This document shows, piece by piece, positions 46,881 through 57,677 of a stretch of 64,000 bases of DNA; within the stretch, counting starts at the first letter, position 1, and every line of letters begins with the position of its first letter. Source of the DNA: Cryptomeria japonica (Eukaryota > Streptophyta > Pinopsida > Cupressales > Cupressaceae); assembly GCF_030272615.1 (NCBI RefSeq), contig NC_081412.1, forward strand, positions 474,098,157 to 474,162,156. The letters run 5' to 3'. Below the pieces are notes generated by a model that was given only the letters and a program-made list of their open reading frames with translations, was not told the DNA's origin and did no database searches. The position numbers were made by a program, and so were the translations under genes.

Positions 46881-46909
46881 GTAGATGTATATGTAAATGT
46901 ATATGTATA

Positions 46910-49900
46910 TGTAACGCCCTGCCAAGAAACCCTAAAGGAACAAACTAACATTCTAGAAAAAGTAGAAATATATATTTTTTAAACTATTAAGTGAATGTTT
47001 TATAGCATTAGTTGGATAAAATTAAACCATAATGCACAACTAGAAGACATCTACTAACTTTCCCGTAAGGTTTCACAATATTGTTACTAATTTAAACGTA
47101 CTACACTTGAGGAATTGAAACTAAACAAAGATAACATTGATACATATGAGAGAATAATCCAAAATAACATCTAAAGTAATCTCTTAAAGACATTCACTGA
47201 ACAATACAATTACATTGCATCATATAAATATTTTCTAAGGCTACATTTATTGAAAACTAGTAACGACCGTTTATCATAACATACCAAGTAATATATAATG
47301 AACACGAACACATTTAATTTCTAGATCGAATGTACTGTAGTGGCATTGAATCATTTCATTATCGGAGGAAGGTACTTATGATAAAATCTAAGAAATTAGT
47401 TATAGATACCAATGTAATAAATAAATTGTCACAAATGAACAATTTTCCCATGCATGTTGGTTCAACATATAGTAGCTAAATATAGCTATTAGGACTTTTT
47501 TCTTACTGCTAATTACCACAAAGTTATTTCCATATGTATTTACCTCTTATATAACAACATTCCTAACTATTTTGATTACCAATTTGATTGTCCAAAAACT
47601 AGGATAAATACCAAAATGTTATATTCAATCCATGAATTTTTGGGCAATGGGAAGACCATCTCGAACACAATGGAAATGAGCATTCTAGAGATTATATTTA
47701 AAACAAATTGCAACAAAAAATCCAAGTCTTTGAGCTCCATAAAGTTATCCACAAAAATCCTATTTCTGCAAACAAAATTTTATCTAGAGATAAAGGGGGA
47801 GTTCCAATGAATATCATTAAGAAGATTAAATAGATTTTTATCATCCATCAATATTAAATAAAAATCACAAACTTATCATAGGTGTTTCCTAGTAAACTTT
47901 CAGCTTCAAAAATCATGAATAGTTCATAAATCTTCACCGATAACATAGTAGACATATTCTTCTACTTGTAAATGCATAGGTTGCTTGAATGGTCTCATTT
48001 CCTAAGTTCTCTTTTACCATAAATAGATGCAATGAAGCACAAAGACAAGTGTAGACAATTACCAATCCATAGGCTCTAGGAATACCCAGCGATTCCCTCA
48101 ACCAAAAGCTAACAAAGCTTATCTATTGGAATATTGTTTAGTAATTCCTCCCTCTTGCATAGTTTTATGCTTTTAATTTTTTTATTTTATTTGAAATGAC
48201 TATGTCGTAAAAACTATTTTATTTTTTTTTTTTATTTCCAATAATACAAGTTTTCCACTATCTAGATGTATCTAAGACCTCTATATAATGAGGTAGTTGT
48301 AATTCATTCTCTATCAATTAGTTTAATCCTTCATCAATTGATCAAGATGCTCTTGTAATCTCTTTAATCAATAGAATAGTTTATTTATGTTCCAATTTTA
48401 TATTTCTTTCATTATCGATCCTCAAGTCATAGCGACATCGATATGTGATAAAATCCCTTGGAAAATAACTAAAAATGAAGAATAATTGTTTGAGTAGTGA
48501 ATTGAATATTCCTTTCTAAAGATAACTATAGAGATGACAAAGAGAAATTGGCTTTGTCAAAAGGAAGGCTTTAGAGCTAATTGAGGATCCTTTATTGGAC
48601 ATCTGAATGCTCTTTAAGGTTGTGAATATCACTTCACCACACAATTGGCATCACTTTTCTCCAAAATCAACCAAGGCACAAAAGTCTTGTCATCAATTCG
48701 ACAACATTCTTATCACGGGTCCAACACAACAAATTGAAGGATATTACATAGTTGATAATGTAAGAAAAATACATGCTTGAGAAAAAGATCTCACTGCTAA
48801 TGATATAATATTAGTATGATCATGATTGATCTTGTCATGACTAGGGTTTTCCTTCATCTATGTGTAAATCCCCTTAAATCAGCACAAATTTTATTGCATG
48901 TTTAAAAGATAGTACAAACTCCAAACATGTTCTAGATGTCACTAAAAGAAGTTGACTAGTGTAAGCATGGCATATGTTGGTCTATGTTAGAAAAATTCAT
49001 AGAACTAACATGGCAGAAATTTTTAAAATGGGCTCTCATCTCTGAACCGTGACTTGAGATGTCAAACTCTACTAAAAAGTACTCTCTAAATTATTACTCT
49101 TTCATAACAACCCAAACGGAAAAAACTAGATCATTACACCCACTGTTTGAAAAACAAGCTATTTTTCGCATATTCTAGTCTATAAATTCAGTGCTCTGTT
49201 CATAATAATAATAATCATGGTCAACAACATAGTCATAGTTTTAAAGTTAAACATATTAATAACTTACTTGAGATCATAATTTCATCACATCTATAGTGAT
49301 GCTTACCATATCACTACTTGTACAAAGAACTGTCAATACAAAAAAAATCATCTAAATTATTACTTGTATTGATGACCAACTACTATTTAACTAAAATCCC
49401 TTGGTATTAAAAAATTAACGACAGTATTCATGCATTACAGGTAAGCAAAATATGTATCTTCCCTTCTCAGCTAATTAGTTTCCCAAACATTACTTTATAG
49501 GGATCCCACGTTTGGCTCAGCCTAATCTAAATATTAAGCTTAGGAGATAAAACGATAGAGAATCAAAACTCTGCCTCTTTAGCATGTTAAAGTCAAAGTC
49601 AAATACATTGGCATACATAAATTAAAGTACTTATGATAACTCCAACATACTTAAGGTTACTATTTGACTACAATAGTATAAATAAAGGCAATAAAAGAGA
49701 GTTCAGATATCACTATTGTCACTAAAAGACCCACTAGCAACTATCAGATATCTGTCATAAGAACACAATCCAGGTATAAACCCCTCTCCCAGCATCAAGG
49801 TGGCCCATAATGGTAACGAAGACATGAGACGGTGTAAGTGCAGCAATTATGGCATCACCGAGGCTGATGTGTTAGAATGTGAAAAAGGCAGCTGATAACT

Positions 49901-50114
49901 GCACATGTTGTAATAGAAATGGTTGTAATGCATAAGAGTATGACCAAGATACAGATCCCCTCAAGCCCAATAAGGTAGTCAATATCTCTAAAGTAGAGAT
50001 TACATGGTGTATCATGATAATAAGGTGCTGGATTATACGGTCACCTTGAAAATATCTTCATTAAATTTAGTCAATATCTTCAAAGAATGCTCTTCAAGTA
50101 TACGATGAATCAGA
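46910..50114. other. Intergenic stretch with weak LTR-like traces
   Basis: TGTAACGCCCTGCC at about 46910 looks like the start of some plant gypsy LTRs, but no partner copy or primer-binding site was found. Around 48270-48430, CTCTATATAATGAGG and AATCAATAGAATA resemble a promoter/poly(A) pair of a decayed LTR. No gene is supported. Confidence 0.3.
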
Positions 50115-50392
50115 TCTAACTTTAATATAGTACTTATTCATACATACATTGAAAATATTTTTCTTAAATAAACACAAAACCAAAAACATAATACAAATAT
50201 ACAAATTTCATCATTACCATAGAAAACACCTTTAAAATGCAATAATACTGTCTCTAAACATCCAAATAAAACCTAGTAAATTATTTATTTGCGATAAATT
50301 CGCTCGAGAGTCAAGTGTTGGACTCTTGCAGGGTTAACATAAGCGAGTTGATATGAGAGAATGAAACGTCTCTCTGCTCTGTAGGATTAAAA
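50115..50392 (-). promoter_or_regulatory. 3' flank of the peptide gene, conserved in all three peptide copies
   Basis: Matches the 3' flanks of pseudogenes A (from about 40965) and B (from about 43815): shared words include AAATTTCATCATTACCAT and TTATTTATTT. On the minus strand TTTATT at 50284-50289 gives AATAAA, a candidate polyadenylation signal about 105 bp after the stop, and the same word is kept in both pseudogene copies. Confidence 0.6.
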
Positions 50393-50599
50393 TCAACCGT
50401 AAACACAGCAATATCCGAGTCCCGCACCACATTTTCCTACTTGGCAGCAACTAGCAACGTCAGAACCTTGGTTGTATTCACTACATTCACCATCAGTGCT
50501 GCAGTGTTTAAAACTGCACAGATCCTGTCCTTCACCCATACCTGACATTCCCACTGCCAATGCTATTAACAACACAACGCAAAACAATTTCCTTGCCAT
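50393..50599 (-). CDS. Small secreted cysteine-rich peptide, 8 Cys, intact
   Basis: A 68-residue product. I chose the ATG at 50597-50599 (MARKLFCVV...) over an in-frame ATG 16 codons earlier because the paralogues and the aspartic protease start at the same place, and the TATA box then lies about 52 bp upstream. Residues 1-24 are a signal peptide ending GEG. The mature part of about 44 residues has eight cysteines in the order C-x4-C-x5-C-x11-CC-x4-C-x6-CC (DLCSFKHC, TDGEC, ASCCQVGKCGAGLGYCC), consistent with four disulphides and an extracellular, knottin- or hevein-like fold. No exact family is recognised; antimicrobial or signalling peptide are the usual roles for such products, inferred only from architecture. 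Two pseudogene relatives lie at 41.3 and 44.1 kb. Confidence 0.8.
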   Translation of the reverse strand: MARKLFCVVLLIALAVGMSGMGEGQDLCSFKHCSTDGECSEYNQGSDVASCCQVGKCGAGLGYCCVYG

Positions 50600-51065
50600 T
50601 TTCTCTAAAGGAAAAAGTTGTGTAGGTGAGCAGGGAAGGTCATGCAATCCTATTTATAGAATAGAATTAAAGTGGAATCGCAAGGCCTTCGCTGTCTGTC
50701 TCAAGTAAATCCCTCGATTTCTACGCCATTCTGTGTATAATTGATAGGACCAATTTATTTCTTCTTCGGTCTTCACCGTCTGTTTGGACTGCTCAATATG
50801 CAATGCTCAATTTCTACGCCATTCTATATTAAATTATTGATCGAGCAAACCGTGCCAGAGCCTCCTTTATTCTTCGAGATTTGATCGAGACATTTGTAAT
50901 TTAAAATAGTGGGCAAGACGGTATTTATGAATATTCGGAACTCATATAATTGTAATACTCATCCTTCGCCTTTGGACAGCTCAGTATGCAATGCTCAATT
51001 TCAACGCATTATTCATCCGGGCAACCAAGTCAAATATTCATTTCCTCTTCGAAATATTGATCAAG
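50600..51065 (-). promoter_or_regulatory. Promoter region of the peptide gene, with repeated modules
   Basis: The motif TTTCTACGCCATTCT occurs at about 50717 and 50811, and a third, altered form (TTTCAACGCATTATTCAT) near 50998. Each is near a GCTCAATATGCAATGCTCAA-like word or an ATTGAT(C/A) word, so the upstream region is built from diverged modules. The more distal block GACATTTGTAATTTAAAA at 50889-50906 is identical in the aspartic protease upstream region. Confidence 0.7.
50651..50658 (-). promoter_or_regulatory. TATA box of the peptide gene
   Basis: TATTTATA on the plus strand gives TATAAATA on the minus strand, about 52 bp before the ATG. Confidence 0.7.
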
Positions 51066-51089
51066 TTCACCGTTCGTCAACAATCCCGC

Positions 51090-51265
51090 GCAAATTTAAT
51101 TTTCTTAAAACTATTTCTCCCGCCTTCGACCCGAACAGTTTTCATTGGGAGCTTTGGACGTCCATCAATACTCTGGTAGACATGTATGCAAAATGTGCAA
51201 GCATAGACAAGGCACGTGAACTGTTTGACAGAATCCTTCCTATGCAGTAGATGCGGCCATGGACA
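51090..51265 (+). pseudogene. Pentatricopeptide-repeat (PPR) gene fragment
   Basis: The plus strand reads NTLVDMYAKCASIDKARELF followed by DRI, a near-perfect match to the plant PLS-class PPR motif (xLVDMYAKCGxIxxAxxLFxxM). Just before it, FNFLKTISPAFDPNSF may be the decayed preceding repeat. A stop follows nine codons later (TAG at about 51248). One recognisable repeat remains from a family that normally has many, so this is a truncated gene copy placed next to the peptide gene's promoter modules. Full PPR proteins act in organelle RNA processing or editing; this fragment is not functional. Confidence 0.7.
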
Positions 51266-54200
51266 ACAGCAGCGCATCGACTATTACCGACATCTGAAAA
51301 GCGACAAATATTTTAACTTGAATACTAATGGTGTGGCCTATCACCTGCAAGATGGTCGACTTTTTCGTACTCAATTAGAACCCCTTTTTGCCGTGATTTC
51401 TCTTACGCCATCGTCAAACATTTTGACCTGAACGTGCTCACGGTAAAGCAGGGGGCAAATAAGAAAAGACTCTTCTAAATTTGTCAGTAGCAATCAGGAA
51501 GTCATAGGATGGGGTTCCTTTCAAAGATAGCGCATAAAATACAACTAGCATGGTATCAAGATGCAACTAGGTGATGTGGAGAACAGATTAAATCAGTGGT
51601 ACATGGTCCATCTATCAAATAATGGCACAACTGCAATTATTGGTATTCTCTACCAGATTGGAGCTCCCGATCATTTCCTAGAAGGGTAGCATAATCTTTG
51701 TATTCATATTGTTCTAGAGTCACCCTTTCCATGATTTTAATTTATTCTTACTCTCTCCAGTAGTCTCACAAATTAGATCTTACAGATGCTGTGAATAGAA
51801 CACCACCCAAATATTTACTTAAGATGCAATCAACATTAAATCCTTAAAAAGATATAAATTCTCCCACGGGTGGCCTGCGGTGTAAAAGATCTTTGACTTC
51901 TCTTTATTAACTACCCCAAAAGGAAACGTAGCAATCTAGGATGTCATTTGTTTCCACCTAGTTAGTCGCCTGTAAAGAATGCCATTTGCATCCGCCAAGT
52001 TATCCCCTGTAGACAATGGTATCATTAGCAGGTTTTTTGAAGAGCTAGAGACTCCAAGCCCCAAGCAACATGAGCCACATTCTACAACCTAGAAGCAACA
52101 TTTTTTTTCCACTCTCCAAAAAAAGCTTGTTCCATAAGAACAAATAGGAAAGGGGATACTAGGTCAGCTTACCTTCCATTTGCCTTGAAGACTAGCGAAA
52201 AATTTAATAAGATTTCTATTGACTAGAATAGAATAACTGTTAGTGGAGATGTAACTCAATATCCACTTGAGTCATTTTTCCCATAACTCACACTAGAAAC
52301 AACCAATTCACTCTCTCACAGGATTTGCTAATGTACAACGATCTCGTCATAATTTTTTTTGAGTTGATAATTGAATGTATGGATTCATGGGCCATAATCG
52401 TCATATATGAAATATTTTGATCAAGAGTAAAATTACTTTTCCTAGAGGATATTATGAGGGGAAGAAATTGTTTTTGTCTATTTGCCACCACTTTCAAACC
52501 GATCCTATAAATTATGTAGCACAACAAAAGATGACAAAAAAATAGATAAGTAATCACACTCCATATTGTTTGGGATGAGCAATATATTAGTGTTGTTTAG
52601 GTCTTTTTGAATCTCCCACTATTTTGTTAATTCCTTTACAATCTCATATGCTTGTTTGACCAAGCTTCCCAAACACTTCTAATTGAAAAAAGAAATAAAA
52701 ATATCTACCCAAACATTTCTAATTGAAAATGCAAGAAAAAAATCTAGCCGAGTAGAGTTATCAAGATGTGATTGAAAGGTATCTCTTCCTCATAGAAGGT
52801 TTTCATTAACATTTTGTTGATGTTTTCCATGAGAGTGGGTAAGATATTTTCTAATAGACTTCTTATCTCCCATGGATTTGAAGCCTCTTGCAAATAGAAA
52901 CAAGTTCTGAAAGATGGAGACAACTTCATTTTGAATATCTTCTACCTTCAATAGCCATTAAAAATCAACATCTAGGATTCTTCCAAAACAAAATTTCGTT
53001 GCTAATTTTAGTTTTATTATGAAATATCTCTCTGTTCAATTCACCCTTTGCCAATTAGGTATTATGTTTCTACAAAATTTCCTCGCTTACCAAAATTTTA
53101 ACATGTGCCAACAATATTTTTCCTTTAAGTATTTCTTTTGAAACATAGTATTTTGAATCAACACCTATTCAAATCCACTAGTTGACTTCAATTTGATTGT
53201 ATTCTTCTCCTCGCAATTTTTCCCAAAGAATTATTATTTCGTTCCTTAAGCTTCCCTTTTCAAAAAAATAGTTTCATAAAAAGCTTGAGTTCATTTTACC
53301 CTTGTTTTAAAACTAGCTTCTATTCACCACTTCTTAATCAAATCTAACAAATCATCTCCCTTGAACTATATTCATTAAACCTAAATTGGCATCACATTCA
53401 ACAAATTTTCATTTCTATCAAATTATTGAAAGTCTAGTTTGAAATGAGAGATACAAGACAAGCCACCTCATCTATATCATTTAAAGACAAGGTCACATAA
53501 AAGCATCCCTAAAAATGAACTCATTATTTCAATGGAAACATAATAATGAAGAGATTTTTATTTCATACCTTTGACTTATCTCCCAATATTGAATGGTTAT
53601 ATACATTCATCCAAATGAAGGCTAAATATTATAATAGAATTCTTACCTTAAGAAGCATATAATTTGGGGAGGAATAGATTACTTCTATAGGCACATGACT
53701 AGGATTCCATATGATTCCTAACCCATAGGTTATAGTAGAAGTGTCTACAATGAATTTCTTACACTATAATAAATAGTGGAAAGCATAAAGAAAAGGATGA
53801 TAGAGTCACGTAGAACTATAGAAATGTGCATAGGTAGCCTATGAGAGTTGAGAGAATGTTATGGATTTTAGTGAGAAAGAATAACATTGTAGGCCATGGA
53901 GGTCAAACAAATGATTTGGTGAGAATAAGCTTCCCATAAGAAATTTATTATAGTTAATAGCATGGAGAAGCCATGAGAAAGACAATGAAGTTAATAAACA
54001 TGCATGTGATTGAATGTAAAGAATGAAAAATAATGGGTTAAAATTATGAGTGATGTTGGTAAGAATGTGTGAGAAACAAAGTGTGTGAAATCCACATAAT
54101 ACCATATAGGATCTGTGGCACAAGAAGGTTGATTTTCATGTCTTGTTAGTTTGAGAAGGGAATTTGTATGTGAAAAACATAAAATTAATGGTTACATATG

Positions 54201-54850
54201 AGTAGTAAGGTCATAAGAGAGATAGAGAGAGGGGTTGATATAAATAAAATTCAAATAATGTAACTAGCTATTGTGGTAATTGGCAAATAAATTAGTTTGC
54301 AGGTAGAAATAAATTGTCATATAGTAGTGTCTACTGAAGTGTATGCAACTTCTTTTTAAACAAAAATATCAAGGATGCTTATGGTTTTGATTGCACACTT
54401 CCTACAATTGATATTTTGTTGATGGCTCATGTCCAAGGAGCTTGTTAGATTTTTTGTTCAATCAACTACTAGGGATATTGTGTTATATTTTAATATTTGT
54501 AAGTAGATTACTAGTATGATCATGAGGGAGTTCATTATTGTAAGGCAATAATAGTTTAAATATTGTTAATAAGGTATTCATACTATTATCAAATGGTTAT
54601 GTCATATTGAATTCTCCCAATAGATAAGGAAATAGTCTAATAGGACCACTTGTGCAAACCATAGAAGGATCTAAACTGGATAAATATGTTGAATCTTTTT
54701 ATTTTTGTTCTCGTTCTTTATAAATTATTATAATTATTATGTTCTTTATGAAATTTATTAGGAATTGGCCAAGATGTGAGACAATGTTGTGTTATTTTTC
54801 ATCTTCTTGGCATATTTTGAGAGAGCATCATTTGTTAGGCAATACCTAGT
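51266..54850. other. Intergenic stretch
   Basis: Only short frames without domains occur (for example 52288-52557, 52744-52929 and 53839-54123, all minus). No terminal repeats or RNA genes are recognised. Confidence 0.35.
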
Positions 54851-56160
54851 TCAATGTGTGTGTCAATCAACTGGTATTGTCAAAAGGAACAACCTCACAG
54901 ATCCTACAAATTCTAAAGTGTGGAGGATCTCAACCTTTGGTTGAAGCTGAAGGCATCTTACATAGAGGAATTCAAATGATTCTTCAAAGAAGATAAAGGC
55001 ATGTCGAGACTACAAAGTGGGTAGAACTGAGAGGAACTCCCCCAAAAAATGGAAGGATGTGGGCCTACTGTTGATGAAATATTTTAGCTTAGATGGGCGC
55101 TTAAAAACATTTCACAAAATGATTTTTCCTATGTTAAACCACCTAGGGTATAATATATGGATGAACTTTGCTTACTAGGATTTCTCTTCCTTATCTTGAT
55201 CTCTTGCTAGGGCTGAGGTCAAAAACTCTCTACTCAATCATCAAGATTTGATTTTTAGGGTTTATAATTCTCACTTTGACTTAATCCCTCTTGGTGTGTC
55301 CCTATCAAATTACCATAACCCTTTGTCAGACCCAAATCCAGTGATTAAAATTTTTACGTCCCCCATGGAAAAATCTAAACCTAGTATTGGTTCCTCCTCT
55401 AAACATAAACTAGTTCCCACCTACTTTAATCACTTAAGGGAAGTGAATCAAAATCCTTCTACTCGACCTCCGAAGAAGGTGGAGATGTTAGAGTCACGTG
55501 ATGAGGAGGAGATAGAGGTTTTGAGTCCTCTTTTTATTCAGAATTCAAATGGTCCCCAACAACTTTTTAGGAGACTACCTCTCTTATCCCTAAACAGGAG
55601 ATTCCTGACCTTGAAAAGAGCTCCATTAACTTGGAATATACAATCTTCAAGCTAGAAGAGAATGTGGAATGATATGAATTAGTCATCAAATGACTTGTTT
55701 GACAATTTGATGTGGCTATCAAGAAAATTAATAGACTCGAGGTAGTGGTAGAGGTAGGGGATAGAGTGGACAAATTGTTCATGGATTGAAAGGATGAATG
55801 TGTCTATAATCCAACAACTAACATGGGCGAGAAGCTGGAAAATTGTGAGAAGGTGGAAGGGAAGATAAAGGAGCTCTTAGAAAAGGTGATGTAGAAGAAC
55901 AAAGCTAGGATGGTGTTGGATTTAAAATAAAATTAGGAGACCCTAAAAGTAAAAATTGAGGAGATGTATAATTGAATCCAAGAGATGATTCTCAAAAATT
56001 CAGGCTCCCTAAATATTATATAGGAGTAGATAAACCACAATAAATCCAAAAGAAGGGGACACACTCTTTCCCCTTCTAAGTCTATGGAACCTCTTGTGTA
56101 TGTGGTTAAAGATACTATTGATTCAAGTACCCCAGTCTCTACTATTGATTCCAACAAATT
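54851..56160 (+). pseudogene. Decayed coding region with coiled-coil character, unidentified
   Basis: The plus strand reads pieces such as WLKLKASYIEEFK, ALKNISQNDFSYVKPPR and YMDELCLLGFLFLIL in one frame, then a 135-codon open piece (55248-55655: MEKSKPSIGSSSKHKLVPTY, EMLESRDEEEIEVLSP), then charged heptad-like stretches (GEKLENCEKVEGKIKELLEK at about 55820) with stops. This looks like an ORF1 or gag-type protein with a coiled coil. No family is assigned. Confidence 0.35.
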
Positions 56161-56412
56161 TTTTATTTTTTTTCTGATAAATTCCTTAGTTTATGTAAGG
56201 ACTTACAATAAGCCAATTATTCCAACTAGTAGATCATCTCTTTGTGTCTATGGAGGTTGACTAGTTATGGTGTAAGTGTTGGTGGTTTGTGCTGCTATTT
56301 TTTTTTTGATTCTTTTTGTGAATAGTGGTTTTTAGCAAAATATTAGCAATATAAAGAGAGGAATTATATGTTGCCTCAAGAGAAAAAAACATAGAATAAA
56401 TATTGATTCTCA
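56161..56412. other. Short spacer left of the gypsy element
   Basis: T-rich; nothing recognised. Confidence 0.3.
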
Positions 56413-57663
56413 TGAAAGGGTCCAAGATGGAAACACAAGTCCAAAGAATTAGATTTTAGTTCCAACGAAAATAACACAATCAAAACAGACAAAAACCTCA
56501 AAATGCATACCAAGAAAGATTAAGAATCATGTAAATGAATCATGAAAAAAAAAAAAGAGAGAAGACACTCCCTTAGATGATCCAAATGATGCTCATATAT
56601 AGCTCTATCTTGTCTTTCTCCTCTCCAAGATCTAAGTGAGTGTAGCGCTCAGTTTTTAGCACTAACCATGGATGTCAAATGGAGATTCAAAAATGTTTGA
56701 AAATGATCTCCCTATTGCTATGCAAATGCTAGAAATAAGATTGATATGAGAAAGCTTAAGTGTCTATGCTAATTAAATTATAGTAACAATGTTCTAATGC
56801 TTCCTCTTTTGCTTGAGGAATGAGGCTCTATTTATAGGCAAAATACAAGATTGCATGGTCAAGATTGATGTGATTTGTAAAGGGATAGGATTGAATGATC
56901 TTCAATCCATGTTTACAATATTCAACAATGAAACGGTGAAAATTGTCAACATGAGAAGCCTTGAGAGGAGAGGGAAAAATCATTTAATGCATGAGATGAC
57001 ATGAGGGTTACCCTCCATTGTTGGAGCTATAGGATAAAGCTCTTATCCAAGGGTAAGGTTATTACCCAATGGGTAAAATTTTGTGCAAGGTTTGCCCATG
57101 GTTAATCCTTGACTAAAGGGTCAAGACCCATGTGGGTTAGTGTATTGAAGAAGGAAAGCATTTATGACTCTATAAGAGTCTTAAATAGTTGAGATGATGG
57201 GTTGGGAGTTAATTTTGGTTCAAGATTATGCAAATGATTAGAAGAGGGACTAGGCTAATTTAGAAGGGCTTAGAAGAATCTAGAAAGAGGTTAGAAGAAT
57301 CTAGAAGGAGGTTAATGAGCAAGTGGGTGAGGATAATTTAGGTAATTTTAATTAAAATAAAATTTATTTATTTCAACTAAATTGTGAAACTTGCATTTGT
57401 TGGACAATGCAAGTGAATTAGATATTTTAAATAAATATTGATTTAATTAAATAGGGATTTAATTTTGGTTTTTAAATAAATGATAATTTATTTAAATGAC
57501 GGGAAAGGTGGAATTAAATAAATTTATTAAATTTATTTAACTAGAATAAAAGAATAGGCTAAGGTGAATTAATTAAATGTAAATTTAATTAATAGAAGAA
57601 TATTAGCATATTCAATAAATATTAAATATTCATTTGATTAGTGGACAAATTTATGTGTCTACA
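56413..57663 (-). repeat. 3' LTR of the gypsy element
   Basis: On the minus strand it begins TGTAGACACATAAATTTGTC directly after a purine tract and ends near CCATCTTGGACCCTTTCA, giving TG...CA ends and about 1.25 kb. TATTTATA at 56829-56836 gives a TATAAATA promoter box on the minus strand. The U3 part (57340-57650) is extremely AT-rich with many TTTAATTAA-like palindromes. The partner LTR is outside the window, so the inner edge is well supported and the outer edge less so. Confidence 0.65.
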
Positions 57664-57677
57664 TTTTCTTCTCTTTG
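57664..57677 (-). promoter_or_regulatory. Polypurine tract of the gypsy element
   Basis: TTTTCTTCTCTTTG on the plus strand reads CAAAGAGAAGAAAA on the minus strand, directly before the LTR start TGTAGACAC. Confidence 0.65.

Noticed and set aside
46686-46982. Open frames with MYVC and YIHT repeats
   Set aside because: They are translations of the (GTAT)n microsatellite.
46910-49137. A possible solo LTR starting TGTAACGCCC
   Set aside because: No second copy, target duplication or convincing end was found, so it is only mentioned as a weak trace.
50472-50708. Plus-strand frame opposite the cysteine-rich peptide gene
   Set aside because: Antisense shadow; the minus-strand frame has a signal peptide, a Cys pattern, paralogues and a TATA box.
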